A DNA stretch of 64,000 nucleotides. Origin: Rhodobacterales bacterium. Lineage in GTDB: Bacteria; Pseudomonadota; Alphaproteobacteria; Rhodobacterales; Rhodobacteraceae. The translations under genes were made by a program, and so were the position numbers. Positions 7,957 through 16,576 of this stretch are shown here, piece after piece; the first letter of the stretch is position 1; every line of letters begins with the position of its first letter. The stretch covers positions 1 to 64,000 of the forward strand of contig JAJNPS010000016.1 of the NCBI GenBank assembly GCA_021155205.1, in the 5' to 3' direction. The notes under the pieces are model-generated. The model saw nothing but the letters and a program-made list of their open reading frames with translations. It made no database searches and was not told the DNA's origin.

Positions 7957-9360
7957 TTAATACCGATAATGTTCCGACTTGAACGGACCGTCGACCTTGA
8001 CGCCGATATAGTCGGCTTGCTCCTTGCGCAGTTCGGTCAGCTTGACGCCGATCTTCTTGAGGTGCAGGCGGGCGACCTTTTCGTCCAGCGCCTTGGGCAG
8101 AATGTAGACGCCGGGGGCGTAGTCCTGGCCCTTGGTCCACAGTTCGATCTGCGCCAGGACCTGGTTGGTGAAGCTGGCCGACATCACGAAAGACGGGTGG
8201 CCGGTGGCGTTGCCCAGATTCAACAGGCGGCCTTCGGACAGAAGGATGATCCGGTTGCCCGAGGGCATCTCGATCATGTCGACCTGTTCCTTGATGTTGG
8301 TCCACTTGTGGTTGCGCAGGGCTGCGACCTGAATCTCGTTGTCGAAATGGCCGATGTTGCCGACGATCGCCATGTCCTTCATCGCGCGCAGATGCTCGAT
8401 GCGGATCACATCGCGGTTGCCGGTGGTGGTGATGAAGATGTCGGCGGTTGCCACTTCATCTTCCAGAAGCGTCACCTCATAGCCGTCCATCGCGGCTTGC
8501 AGGGCGCAGATCGGATCGACCTCGGTGACTTTCACACGGGCACCCGCGCCCCGCAGAGACGCTGCCGAGCCCTTGCCCACATCGCCATAGCCGCAGACGA
8601 CGGCGACCTTGCCGGCCATCATCGTATCGGTGGCGCGGCGGATGCCATCGACCAGCGATTCCTTGCAGCCGTATTTGTTGTCGAACTTCGACTTGGTGAC
8701 CGAGTCGTTGACGTTGATAGCCGGGAAGGGCAGCCGGCCCTGCTTGTGCAGATCATACAGGCGGTGGACGCCCGTGGTGGTTTCCTCGCTGACGCCCTTG
8801 ATCGCCGCCCTGGTCCTGGTGAAGAAGCCGGGGGTTTCCTTCATCCGCTTGGCGATCTGCTTCTTGATCACCTCTTCTTCCTCGGACTGCGGAACGGGGA
8901 TGATCTCTTCGCCCGCTTCGGCGCGGGCACCGAGGAGGACGTAAAGCGTGGCGTCGCCGCCGTCATCGAGGATCATGTTCGCGCCCACACCTTCAGAATT
9001 GGCGGGGAACATGAAGGACCGGTCGAGGTAATCCCAGTGTTCGGTCAGGGTCTGGCCCTTCACCGCAAAGACCGGGATGCCAGCGGCGGCGATGGCGGCG
9101 GCGGCGTGGTCCTGGGTCGAGAAGATGTTGCACGAGGCCCAGCGCACATCGGCGCCAAGGGCGACCAGCGTTTCGATCAGCGCGGCGGTCTGGATCGTCA
9201 TGTGCAGCGAGCCGACGATGCGGGCACCCTTCAGCGGCTTCGCAGCACCAAATTCCTCGCGGCAGGCCATCAGGCCGGGCATTTCGGTTTCCGCGATGGT
9301 CAGTTCCTTGCGGCCGAAGTCAGCCAGTGCGATGTCCTTGACGATGTAATCCGATGCCAT
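7957..9360 (-). CDS. ahcY: S-adenosylhomocysteine hydrolase
   Basis: The 467-residue enzyme splits S-adenosylhomocysteine to adenosine and homocysteine in the methylation cycle. Conserved blocks include GSLHMTIQTAALIETL, the NAD loop VVCGYGDVGKGSA and the C-terminal KSEHYRY with the cofactor-contacting Lys and Tyr. An AAGGAG ribosome site precedes the ATG. It is divergent from the HD gene at 9436, with 75 nt between the starts, and no riboswitch-like fold is evident there. It is two genes from the LysR gene at 10268, which matches the HvrB-ahcY association known in Rhodobacter capsulatus. Confidence 0.98.
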   Translation of the reverse strand: MASDYIVKDIALADFGRKELTIAETEMPGLMACREEFGAAKPLKGARIVGSLHMTIQTAALIETLVALGADVRWASCNIFSTQDHAAAAIAAAGIPVFAVKGQTLTEHWDYLDRSFMFPANSEGVGANMILDDGGDATLYVLLGARAEAGEEIIPVPQSEEEEVIKKQIAKRMKETPGFFTRTRAAIKGVSEETTTGVHRLYDLHKQGRLPFPAINVNDSVTKSKFDNKYGCKESLVDGIRRATDTMMAGKVAVVCGYGDVGKGSAASLRGAGARVKVTEVDPICALQAAMDGYEVTLLEDEVATADIFITTTGNRDVIRIEHLRAMKDMAIVGNIGHFDNEIQVAALRNHKWTNIKEQVDMIEMPSGNRIILLSEGRLLNLGNATGHPSFVMSASFTNQVLAQIELWTKGQDYAPGVYILPKALDEKVARLHLKKIGVKLTELRKEQADYIGVKVDGPFKSEHYRY

Positions 9361-9435
9361 GCTGGCGCTCTCCTTGATCCTTGGTTGCGCGGGCAGATAG
9401 CATTGATCCGGTAAACAGACAACAAAGGCCCGCCG

Positions 9436-10029
9436 ATGAAACAACCTCGCGCCTGGCAACGGATGCTTTCGGGCCGCCGGCTGGACCTTCTGGACCCGAC
9501 GCCGATGGATATCGAGATCGAGGACATCGCGCATGGTCTGGCCTTTGTCGCGCGCTGGAACGGGCAGACGCGCGGCGACTGGCCCTATTCGGTGGCCGAA
9601 CATTCGCTGCTGGTCGAGGAAATCCATGCGCGTCTCAATCCGGGCGTCGCGATCCGGTGGCGGCTGGCGGCGTTGCTGCACGATGCGCCCGAATATGTGA
9701 TCGGCGACATGATCAGCCCGGTCAAGGCGGCGGTCGGGCCGGGATATGGCGAACTGGATTTGCGGCTGACCGCGGCGGTGCATCTGCGTTTCGGCCTGCC
9801 TGCCATACTGCCTGCGCCGGTGAAAAAGGCGATCAAGGCAGCCGATAAAGTCTCGGCCTGGCTGGAAGCGACGCGGATCGCGGGGTTTTCCGAAGAAGAG
9901 GCGGATCGGTTGTTCGGCAAGCCGCAGACCGGTGTTGTGGATGGGCTTGAAATACGCCTGCGTCCGCCCGCTGTTGTGCGGGCGGACTATGTGGCGCGCG
10001 TGTCTGCTTTGCTCAACGGCAGCATCTAG
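9436..10029 (+). CDS. HD-domain hydrolase, YfbR-like
   Basis: The 197-residue protein belongs to the HD metal-dependent phosphohydrolase superfamily. The expected H...HD...D pattern is visible as VAEHSLL (about 55), LLHDAPEYV (about 80) and AADKVSAW (about 138). The closest named group is the YfbR-like 5'-deoxynucleotidases, but the substrate is not established. It starts 75 nt from ahcY in the opposite direction, and its end overlaps the convergent 47-residue ORF by four bases. Confidence 0.85.
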   Translation: MKQPRAWQRMLSGRRLDLLDPTPMDIEIEDIAHGLAFVARWNGQTRGDWPYSVAEHSLLVEEIHARLNPGVAIRWRLAALLHDAPEYVIGDMISPVKAAVGPGYGELDLRLTAAVHLRFGLPAILPAPVKKAIKAADKVSAWLEATRIAGFSEEEADRLFGKPQTGVVDGLEIRLRPPAVVRADYVARVSALLNGSI

Positions 10030-10169
10030 CGGTTCAATTCGGCATATTTGAGCCACAGCCTGCGCACTGCGTGGTCGCCTTCGATGTCTTTCGGGCGCTC
10101 GTGCTTGGGATAGGGCAACGGGCTTTGGCGCACCGCGAGCAACAGGGCATCTGCAAAGATCGTCAACAT
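10026..10169 (-). CDS. Small hypothetical protein, 47 residues
   Basis: The ATG at 10169 has a strong GAGGAG ribosome site six bases upstream, which is the main support. A longer version from an ATG at 10211 would add 14 residues. The protein has a hydrophobic N-terminus (MLTIFADALLLAV) and a charged C-terminal half ending RRLWLKYAELNR. No family was recognised. It is divergent from the LysR gene, and the longer start lies inside the left arm of an inverted repeat whose right arm contains the LysR start. Confidence 0.55.
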   Translation of the reverse strand: MLTIFADALLLAVRQSPLPYPKHERPKDIEGDHAVRRLWLKYAELNR

Positions 10170-10206
10170 TTTCTGCTCCTCTTTGATGACTTCATACAGC
10201 CCTATT

Positions 10207-10272
10207 GCCATAGTTTTCGTGAAATTGAGAATCAGAAAGCTTTATGAAATGATAGCTGAACTAAACTATGGC
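10207..10272. promoter_or_regulatory. Inverted repeat spanning the LysR divergent promoter
   Basis: A perfect 10-bp inverted repeat (GCCATAGTTT at 10207-10216, AAACTATGGC at 10263-10272) brackets an AT-rich spacer. The right arm contains the LysR ATG. The left arm contains the alternative ATG of the small divergent gene. LysR-type regulators usually bind dyads in such divergent promoters, so an autoregulatory operator is plausible. Confidence 0.5.
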
Positions 10273-11143
10273 AACTGACTGGCGCGCCATGCCCGCCTTG
10301 ACTGCCTTGCGCGCCTTTGCGGCGACGGCAGAACTGCGCAGTTTTTCACAGGCGGCGCGCGCATTGAACGTGACGACGGCAGCCGTCGCACAGCAGGTGC
10401 GCGGACTTGAGGACCACCTGGGAATTGGCCTTGTCCAGCGCGATGGTCGGGGCATGAGCCTGACCGCAGAAGGCGCACAGCTTGCCGCAGCCCTGGCTGA
10501 GGGCTTTGCCGCCTTTGCGCGTGGTGTCGAGGCGCTTCGCAGCGGCGGACTGGATCGTCCGGTCAAGGTCACGCTAACGGCCAGTTTTGCCGCCCAGTGG
10601 TTGATGCCGCGGCTGCGCGACTTTTGGGACAAGCATCCAGAGGTCGGGCTGTCGCTGCACCCTGACAGCCGCGTGATCGACCTGCACCGAGACGGCGTCG
10701 ATGTCGGCATCCGCTATGGCTTGGGCGTCTGGCCGGGGGTCGAGGCGCGATTTCTGGCATCCGCACGGCTGGTGGTGGCAGGCGCCCCGTCTATCCTGAA
10801 CGACCGGAAAGTCGGCGATCCTGCAACTCTTGCCACAATGGACTGGATTCTTGCGCCGAACTGGCCCGAGCAGGACGACTATCTGCGCAGCCTTGGCCTT
10901 GACCCGGCCAAACTGTCGCGCAGCACCTTTCCGAACGAAGAATTGTCGATCGCCGCCGCGCGCGAAGGGTTGGGGCTGATCGTCGAAAGCATCGCGCTGG
11001 TGGAATCCGACATCCGCGAGGGACGCCTTTTCATGGCTCACGACAGCCGCGAAACGCTGCCATCGTATTTCGTCGTGACCTTGCCGGGACCACAGCGCGC
11101 AGCGACCCGAACCTTTCTGAAATGGCTCGGATCGCAAAGCTAG
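10268..11143 (+). CDS. LysR-family transcriptional regulator (HvrB position)
   Basis: This 291-residue regulator has an N-terminal helix-turn-helix (residues about 10-55, with SFSQAARALNVTTAAVAQQV) and a LysR substrate-binding domain of the GcvA-like group. It lies between hvrA and ahcY, the place of hvrB in Rhodobacter capsulatus, where HvrB activates ahcY. Orthology is inferred from position only. It is convergent with hvrA, six bases between the stops. An inverted repeat covers its start and the promoter. Confidence 0.9.
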   Translation: MATDWRAMPALTALRAFAATAELRSFSQAARALNVTTAAVAQQVRGLEDHLGIGLVQRDGRGMSLTAEGAQLAAALAEGFAAFARGVEALRSGGLDRPVKVTLTASFAAQWLMPRLRDFWDKHPEVGLSLHPDSRVIDLHRDGVDVGIRYGLGVWPGVEARFLASARLVVAGAPSILNDRKVGDPATLATMDWILAPNWPEQDDYLRSLGLDPAKLSRSTFPNEELSIAAAREGLGLIVESIALVESDIREGRLFMAHDSRETLPSYFVVTLPGPQRAATRTFLKWLGSQS

Positions 11144-11149
11144 CCGGTT

Positions 11150-11464
11150 TCAGATCGCCAGGTCGCCTGCCGATTTGCCGGATTTCAGCGCCGCCTCGAA
11201 CCAGCGCGGCTTGCGTCCTCGCCCGGACCAGGTTTCGGACCTGTTCGCGGGATTGGCGTATTTCGGGGCGATGGGCGTGCGTTTGCGGCCCGAGGATGCA
11301 CCCGTCAGTTCGGCCAAAGTGAAGCCCATGGCGCGGGCGCGCTCTTCCAGTTCTGCCAGAGCATCTTTTTTTCTGCGATCCTCAAAGGTCGCAATCGCCT
11401 TGGCAGTTTGGGAATGAAGCTCTTTCAGCTCTTTGAGGGTCATTGAGTTCAGGTCGATCGCCAC
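11150..11464 (-). CDS. hvrA: H-NS family nucleoid protein HvrA
   Basis: The 104-residue protein has an N-terminal coiled-coil oligomerisation region (about 1-45) and a C-terminal H-NS DNA-binding domain with the core TWSGRGRKPRWFEAALKSG (about 79-97). HvrA of R. capsulatus is a light- and redox-linked regulator of photosynthesis genes and is encoded downstream of regA. The same order is seen here, which supports the name. The gap to regA is about 70 nt, so they may share an operon. It may bind AT-rich DNA. Confidence 0.85.
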   Translation of the reverse strand: MAIDLNSMTLKELKELHSQTAKAIATFEDRRKKDALAELEERARAMGFTLAELTGASSGRKRTPIAPKYANPANRSETWSGRGRKPRWFEAALKSGKSAGDLAI

Positions 11465-11536
11465 GAATTCATCCTTTCAAGTCCATCAGACAGGAACTTA
11501 TTAGGCGCACTCCAGGCAACTGGCAATTGGCGCCGT

Positions 11537-12091
11537 TTATCTTGGGCTGCGCTTTGCCAATATGCGCTGCAATGTCCGGCGGTGCATGTTCAGGCGTCGC
11601 GCCGTCTCCGATACATTGCGGTCGCACATTTCATAAACGCGCTGGATGTGTTCCCAACGCACGCGATCCGCTGACATCGGATTTTCCGGCGGTGCAGGAA
11701 GGGCATCGTTGCGCGACAAAAGGGCGTTTGTAATATCGTTTGCGTCGGCCGGTTTCGACAGATAGTCGATCGCGCCGATCTTGACCGCCGCGACCGCAGT
11801 CGCGATGGCGCCGTAACCCGTCAGAACGACGATGCGGCAATCCGGGCGGCGGTCGCGCAAGGCTTCGACGACGTCAAGGCCATTGCCATCTTCCAGCCGC
11901 AGGTCGATGACCGCGTAGGCTGGCGGGCGCGTGGTCGCGATTTCTTTGCCGGACGCGACGCTTTCGGCGGTTTCGGGCAGAAACCCGCGTTTCTCCATCG
12001 CCCGGGCAAGTCGCTTCACGAACTGGTCATCATCGTCAACCAGCAGCAGGCTACAGTCCGCTCCAATCTCGGCCGCGCCAATATCCTGCAT
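11537..12091 (-). CDS. regA: Redox response regulator RegA/PrrA/ActR
   Basis: At 184 residues the length equals that of R. capsulatus RegA. The receiver domain (about 10-125) has the acidic pocket D19-D22, phospho-acceptor D63 (AVIDLRLEDG), T91 and K113. The C-terminal Fis-type helix-turn-helix is ETARRLNMHRRTLQRILAKR. It is phosphorylated by RegB (12885-14273) and controls respiration, carbon and nitrogen fixation, and photosynthesis where present. Its gene follows senC on the same strand. Confidence 0.97.
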   Translation of the reverse strand: MQDIGAAEIGADCSLLLVDDDDQFVKRLARAMEKRGFLPETAESVASGKEIATTRPPAYAVIDLRLEDGNGLDVVEALRDRRPDCRIVVLTGYGAIATAVAAVKIGAIDYLSKPADANDITNALLSRNDALPAPPENPMSADRVRWEHIQRVYEMCDRNVSETARRLNMHRRTLQRILAKRSPR

Positions 12092-12149
12092 ACGTCAACT
12101 CCCCTTCACGCTTGAGACATCGGGTAGGTAGGGCGCAATCCCACGCACG

Positions 12150-12782
12150 TCAATTTTGCGCGACGGTTTCGGCGGCATCGACGAAACAGGCGACGCGATC
12201 CGCCATCGCGTCGGCCGTGGTCTCCCGGTTGAAATAGTCTGCAAATCCAATTCCCGGCAGCATGAGATAGGTATAGGTGGTGTGGTTCATCAGATAATAT
12301 TCATCACCTGAATCCTCTTTGCTGTAGAGAACCTTATACGCCTGCGCGGCGGCCTTGATCTGATCTGCACTGCCGGTCAGCCCAACCATTTTCGGGTGCA
12401 GGCTGGCGGCGGTTTCTGCCATGACCGTGGGCGTATCCCGTTCCGGGTCGACCGTGATGAATACCGGGGTCGCGTCGATGCCGCGCTCTTCAAGGATGTC
12501 GACGGCCTCGGCATTGCGCGCATTGTCAAACGGGCAAATGTCGGGACAAGAGGTATAGCCGAAATAGACCAGCGACGGCTTTGTCAGAACTTCGGCATCG
12601 GTCACAGTGACACCCTGGCCGTTTACCAGCGTGAACGGGCCGCCGATCGTTCCCGCAGGCTGGCCACCGCGACAGGCCGACAGGGCTTCCGGCGCGGTGC
12701 GGTTGATCCACCACCAGGCAAGCGAGCCACCCAGGAGTGCTGCGACGGCAATCGCCGACGCGGCCGCATAAAACTTGGTCAT
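12150..12782 (-). CDS. senC: SCO1/SenC/PrrC copper chaperone
   Basis: The 210-residue protein has an N-terminal membrane anchor (about 5-27) and a periplasmic thioredoxin-like SCO domain. The copper ligands are visible: C79 and C83 in SCPDIC, and H167 in YLMNHTTYTYL. SCO proteins mature the CuA centre of cytochrome c oxidase; in Rhodobacter, SenC/PrrC also influences RegB signalling. The start is MTKFYAA, after GGAAAGG. It is divergent from regB with 102 nt between the starts and lies upstream of regA. Confidence 0.95.
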   Translation of the reverse strand: MTKFYAAASAIAVAALLGGSLAWWWINRTAPEALSACRGGQPAGTIGGPFTLVNGQGVTVTDAEVLTKPSLVYFGYTSCPDICPFDNARNAEAVDILEERGIDATPVFITVDPERDTPTVMAETAASLHPKMVGLTGSADQIKAAAQAYKVLYSKEDSGDEYYLMNHTTYTYLMLPGIGFADYFNRETTADAMADRVACFVDAAETVAQN

Positions 12783-12884
12783 TCTGGCCTTTCCGCGGCT
12801 TGCCGCCAACATCGTCACGCATTGCCCCGTCTGTCGGGCGCGCGTAACAATGGCAAACTTCGCCCTTGTTCGCCAGAGCATCTG

Positions 12885-14273
12885 ATGTCCTTGCCGACGC
12901 TTGGCCTTTTTTCCCGTGACAATCACAGCAATTGGCTGCGCCTGCGCACGCTGATCCTCTTGCGCTGGGTCGCCATTGCCGGTCAGATCGGGGCCATCAC
13001 CATCGCCGACCGGGTCTATGGCATGCAGTTGCCGCTGGGGCTTTGCTATCTGGCGGTGGGAACGTCCGTCATCGCAAACCTGTTCTCGATCTTTGTCTTT
13101 CCCGAAAACAAGCGGCTTTCAAATCTTGAAGCGATGCTGACGTTGTTGTTCGATTTGTCGCAGCTGGCGTTTCTGATCCTGCTGACGGGTGGCCTGAACA
13201 ACCCTTTTGCGCTTTTGCTGCTGGTGCCGGTCACGATTTCGGCCAGCGTTCTTGACCTCAGGACCACCATCATTCTGGCGGCGGCGGCAATCTTCTATGC
13301 GACGCTGGGGGTCTATTCGTATCTGCCGCTCCGGCTGGGCGATGGAACCGTCCTTGTCGTGCCGCGGCTGTTCGGGTTCGGATTCTGGATGGCGATCAGC
13401 ATCGGCGTGATCTTCCTGGCGCTTTATGCGCGGCGGGTGGCGATGGAGGTGCGTTCCATGTCGGACGCGCTGTTGGCCACGCAGATGGCGCTGGCGCGGG
13501 AACAAAAGCTGACCGACCTGGGCGGCGTCGTGGCGGCAGCGGCGCATGAACTTGGAACGCCGCTTGCCACCATCAAGCTGGTCAGCACCGAACTGATCGA
13601 TGAGCTTGCCGACCGGCCCGAACTTCTTGAGGACGCCAGGCTGATCGGTGCCCAAGCGGATCGCTGTCGCGACATCCTGCGTGGCATGGGCCGGGCGGGC
13701 AAGGATGACCTGCAGCTTCGCCAGGCGCCGCTGGAGACTGTGATCCGCGAAGCGGCAGAGCCGCATCTGCAACGCGGGAAAAAGGTCGAATTCGGATTGA
13801 TGCCGGGTGCAGGCGCGCCTGACCGGCAGCCAAACGTCCTGCGCCGCCCCGAGGTGATCCATGGTCTGCGCAATCTGATCCAGAACGCTGTCGATTTCGC
13901 CCGGACCACCGTCTGGATCGAGGCGGAATGGACGGCCGGCCGGATCTTGATCCGCATCATGGACGACGGCGACGGGTTTCCCCCGCAGGTGATCGGGCGG
14001 ATCGGCGACCCTTTTGTGCGGTCCCGCCGATCCAGTCCAGATCTTGCCACGCGACGGCAGTACGAAGGCATGGGCCTTGGTCTTTTCATCGCCAAGACCT
14101 TGCTGGAGCGGACGGGCGCGGACCTGACCTTTGCGAACGCATCCGACCCGTTCCTGTCGCCCGACGAACGGCCGGAGCGGTCGGGCGCGGTCGTCGAGGC
14201 AGTCTGGCAGGCCGGCGATCTTGTCGCACCGGCCGACCTTGCCAAGGGCGAAAACCGCCGGCACGAAACCTGA
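12885..14273 (+). CDS. regB: Redox sensor histidine kinase RegB/PrrB
   Basis: The 462-residue kinase has six predicted membrane segments (about 20-185), with the quinone-sensing GGLNNPF motif at 102-108. The H-box has H221 in AAAHELGTPLATIKL, and redox-active Cys C261 sits in QADRCRDIL. Both are offset by four from R. capsulatus H225 and C265. The catalytic domain runs to the C-terminus. It senses ubiquinone redox state and oxygen and phosphorylates RegA. The start MSLPTLGLF follows a short leader. Confidence 0.96.
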   Translation: MSLPTLGLFSRDNHSNWLRLRTLILLRWVAIAGQIGAITIADRVYGMQLPLGLCYLAVGTSVIANLFSIFVFPENKRLSNLEAMLTLLFDLSQLAFLILLTGGLNNPFALLLLVPVTISASVLDLRTTIILAAAAIFYATLGVYSYLPLRLGDGTVLVVPRLFGFGFWMAISIGVIFLALYARRVAMEVRSMSDALLATQMALAREQKLTDLGGVVAAAAHELGTPLATIKLVSTELIDELADRPELLEDARLIGAQADRCRDILRGMGRAGKDDLQLRQAPLETVIREAAEPHLQRGKKVEFGLMPGAGAPDRQPNVLRRPEVIHGLRNLIQNAVDFARTTVWIEAEWTAGRILIRIMDDGDGFPPQVIGRIGDPFVRSRRSSPDLATRRQYEGMGLGLFIAKTLLERTGADLTFANASDPFLSPDERPERSGAVVEAVWQAGDLVAPADLAKGENRRHET

Positions 14274-14354
14274 CGACGGGTCGCTGCGGCTTCCCGACGC
14301 TGCCATGCCGATGTCGCCGCGCGGGGCCATTTTGGCCACAACTCCCGCTAAGGG

Positions 14355-14370
14355 TTAAGTCCGTATTAAC
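14355..14370. promoter_or_regulatory. CtrA-type binding site
   Basis: The motif TTAA-N7-TTAAC is present exactly (TTAA at 14355-14358, seven-base spacer, TTAAC at 14366-14370). With flanking bases it forms GGTTAA...TTAACC, a palindrome of 19 bp. It lies 56 bp upstream of the PAS-protein start, so CtrA control is a reasonable inference. Confidence 0.7.
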
Positions 14371-14425
14371 CTTCTCATCCCAAAGCTGAATTTTGGGGGA
14401 AAGACTGCATGGGGACCGCGCGGTG

Positions 14426-16009
14426 ATGGATGCCGATTTCGGGCTGGCTTTTGGTTTGTTGACGACGGCTGTGCTGGCAAGCCTTTTTGGTCTATTGATC
14501 GTCTCGATCCTGAACGGCCCGCGCCCCCGCATCGGCAACAGCGTGTTCGGAATGAACAGCCAGGGGATCGTGTTTCTTTTCGACGGCGAAACCCTGATCG
14601 ACGCAACACCGGCGGCACGCGCGCTGCTTGCCGACAGCCCGGTGCATGGAACACCCTGGACACAGCTTATGGCGCGCCTTGGCCCCCGCTTTGCCGATCT
14701 GGAAAAGACAGTGCTGGCACTGCCAAGGGAAGGCCAGGTCAGGCTACAGGGCGCACCGATGAAGGACGGCTCGGACGGACTTTCGCTGTTCGCGGAACTG
14801 GCGGGTGGCGTGACGAAAATCGCACTGTCGGACGGCAGCATCACGACCAGCACCGACGGTCCGTCGCCGTTGATGTACAAGGCGCAATCGGATGAACTTG
14901 GCGAATTGCGCCACATCATCGCCCAAAGTCCCGCGCTGATCTGGCGCGAGCGCGAGGATGGTGACGTCATCTGGGCCAATGCAAGCTATCTGATGCTGGT
15001 GGCAGAACGGCTTCAGCCCGGGCAGGATCTTGGCTGGCCGCTGCCGCGCCTGTTCGACCGCATGGCCAGCGCGCAAGCGGCTTCAGGCCAGCGTCAGAGG
15101 CTGGATGTTCAGGGCGGCCCGCCCCGCTGGTTCGACATTGTCGGCACCGTTCAGGGACCGGATCGGCTGGTCTTTGCGCTGTCGGCGGACAGTGCGGTGC
15201 AGGCGGAAACGGCCTTGCGCGATTTCATGCAGACGCTGACCAGGACCTTTGCAAATCTGCCCATCGGCCTTGCCGTATTCGACAGGAACCGCAAGTTGCA
15301 GCTGTTCAATCCGGCCCTGTCAGATCTGACCTCGCTGCAGCCGGAATTTCTGACTGCGCGCCCGTCGCTTGTCGGTTTTCTGGATGCGCTGCGGGAAAAA
15401 TCGATGATCCCGGAACCGAAAGACTATCGTAGCTGGCGCAAGCAGATGGTTGACCTTGAGGCTGCCGCATCCTCGGGGGTGCATGAGGAAACGTGGAGCC
15501 TGCCGGGCGGCCAGACCTACCGTGTGATCGGTCGTCCGCACCCCAACGGGGCAGTTGCCTTCATGTTCGAGGACATTTCATCCGAAATTCTGCGCACGCG
15601 GCGGTACCGCGCCGATCTGGAGCTGAGCCAGGCCGTGATCGACATGCTGGAAGAAGGGATCGCCGTCTTTTCCTATTCCGGCAGCCTGGTCATGACCAAC
15701 GCCGCCTATGCCGAACTGTGGGCACACAACCCGTCCGAGGGTCTTCGCGATGTGTCGGCCGGGGCAATGGTCAGATTCTGGCGCGACCGGACAGCGCCGA
15801 CCGCACTCTGGAATTCTGCCGAGGACTATCTGGCCCTGCTTGGGGACCGGGATCCCTGGGACGGCGAGGCTCGGCTTACTGACGGGCGGCTGATGTCGTG
15901 CCGGTTCTCGCATGTCGCGGGGGGTGCCACGATGGTGACATTCCGGATGGTCGCGGCAGACGCGCCGGGTCTTTCCGTGCAGCAGGAAAGTGGACGACTT
16001 TCGGCCTAG
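14426..16009 (+). CDS. PAS-domain protein without kinase domain
   Basis: The 527-residue protein opens with one transmembrane segment (about 5-28), followed by PAS-like domains (about 45-110, 155-250, 270-390 and 400-500). No histidine kinase, GGDEF, EAL or HTH module is evident; the C-terminus ends shortly after the last PAS-like domain. It looks like a sensory or scaffold protein of unknown output. The start is uncertain: ATG 14426 follows GGGGA (14411-14415), and TTG 14393 is an alternative. It follows regB by about 150 nt behind a CtrA box and precedes tsaE. Confidence 0.75.
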   Translation: MDADFGLAFGLLTTAVLASLFGLLIVSILNGPRPRIGNSVFGMNSQGIVFLFDGETLIDATPAARALLADSPVHGTPWTQLMARLGPRFADLEKTVLALPREGQVRLQGAPMKDGSDGLSLFAELAGGVTKIALSDGSITTSTDGPSPLMYKAQSDELGELRHIIAQSPALIWREREDGDVIWANASYLMLVAERLQPGQDLGWPLPRLFDRMASAQAASGQRQRLDVQGGPPRWFDIVGTVQGPDRLVFALSADSAVQAETALRDFMQTLTRTFANLPIGLAVFDRNRKLQLFNPALSDLTSLQPEFLTARPSLVGFLDALREKSMIPEPKDYRSWRKQMVDLEAAASSGVHEETWSLPGGQTYRVIGRPHPNGAVAFMFEDISSEILRTRRYRADLELSQAVIDMLEEGIAVFSYSGSLVMTNAAYAELWAHNPSEGLRDVSAGAMVRFWRDRTAPTALWNSAEDYLALLGDRDPWDGEARLTDGRLMSCRFSHVAGGATMVTFRMVAADAPGLSVQQESGRLSA

Positions 16010-16081
16010 GACATGGGCCTGACAGGCCGGGCGCCCGCCGAACCGGCTTGCGGCGCGGGCGGCGGCGGATAATGTTGCGCA

Positions 16082-16576
16082 ATGTCGACCCCGCGATCCC
16101 CGATCTTGACGCTCTGCCTTGCGACCGAGTCTGATACGGCGGCATTCGGCACCTGGCTTGCCGGGCATCTTGTGGCCGGGGACACGGTTCTGCTGTCGGG
16201 GCCGATCGGCGCGGGAAAATCGCATCTGGCGCGTGCCTTGATCCGGTCAAGGCTTGGTGATCCCGATGCCGAAGTCCCTTCGCCGACCTTTACCCTTGTG
16301 CAGACCTATGAGGCCCCGGACGGCGTGATCTGGCATGCCGATCTCTATCGGATCGGCCATCCGGACGAGGTCGGCGAACTGGGGCTGGACGCAGCATTCG
16401 ACACCGCGATTGTGGTGGTCGAATGGCCCGAAAAACTGGGACACTGGCAGCCTGCCGACGCAATCCTGATCAACCTGGCACCGCAGGATGACGGTCGTAT
16501 CGCACGGATCGACGCAGGCCCGCGCCCCGGAATGATCGCCGCGCTTCATGCGGATTGGCCTGTTCAGGATGGCTGA
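16082..16576 (+). CDS. tsaE: tRNA threonylcarbamoyladenosine ATPase TsaE
   Basis: The 164-residue P-loop ATPase completes the TsaBDE complex for t6A37 synthesis. The Walker A motif is GPIGAGKS (residues 40-47), and the family block EVPSPTFTLVQTYE with the later HADLYRI is visible. Its end overlaps the following kinase gene by eight bases. The partner TsaD is at 4173-5264; TsaB is not in the window. Confidence 0.95.
   Translation: MSTPRSPILTLCLATESDTAAFGTWLAGHLVAGDTVLLSGPIGAGKSHLARALIRSRLGDPDAEVPSPTFTLVQTYEAPDGVIWHADLYRIGHPDEVGELGLDAAFDTAIVVVEWPEKLGHWQPADAILINLAPQDDGRIARIDAGPRPGMIAALHADWPVQDG

Noticed and set aside
7873..9414. Long plus-strand frame opposite ahcY
   Set aside because: It is a GC-rich shadow of ahcY with no domain and repeated low-complexity composition.
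9361..9435. Possible SAH or SAM riboswitch in the ahcY leader
   Set aside because: Only 75 nt separate two divergent starts and no riboswitch core fold or motif could be drawn.
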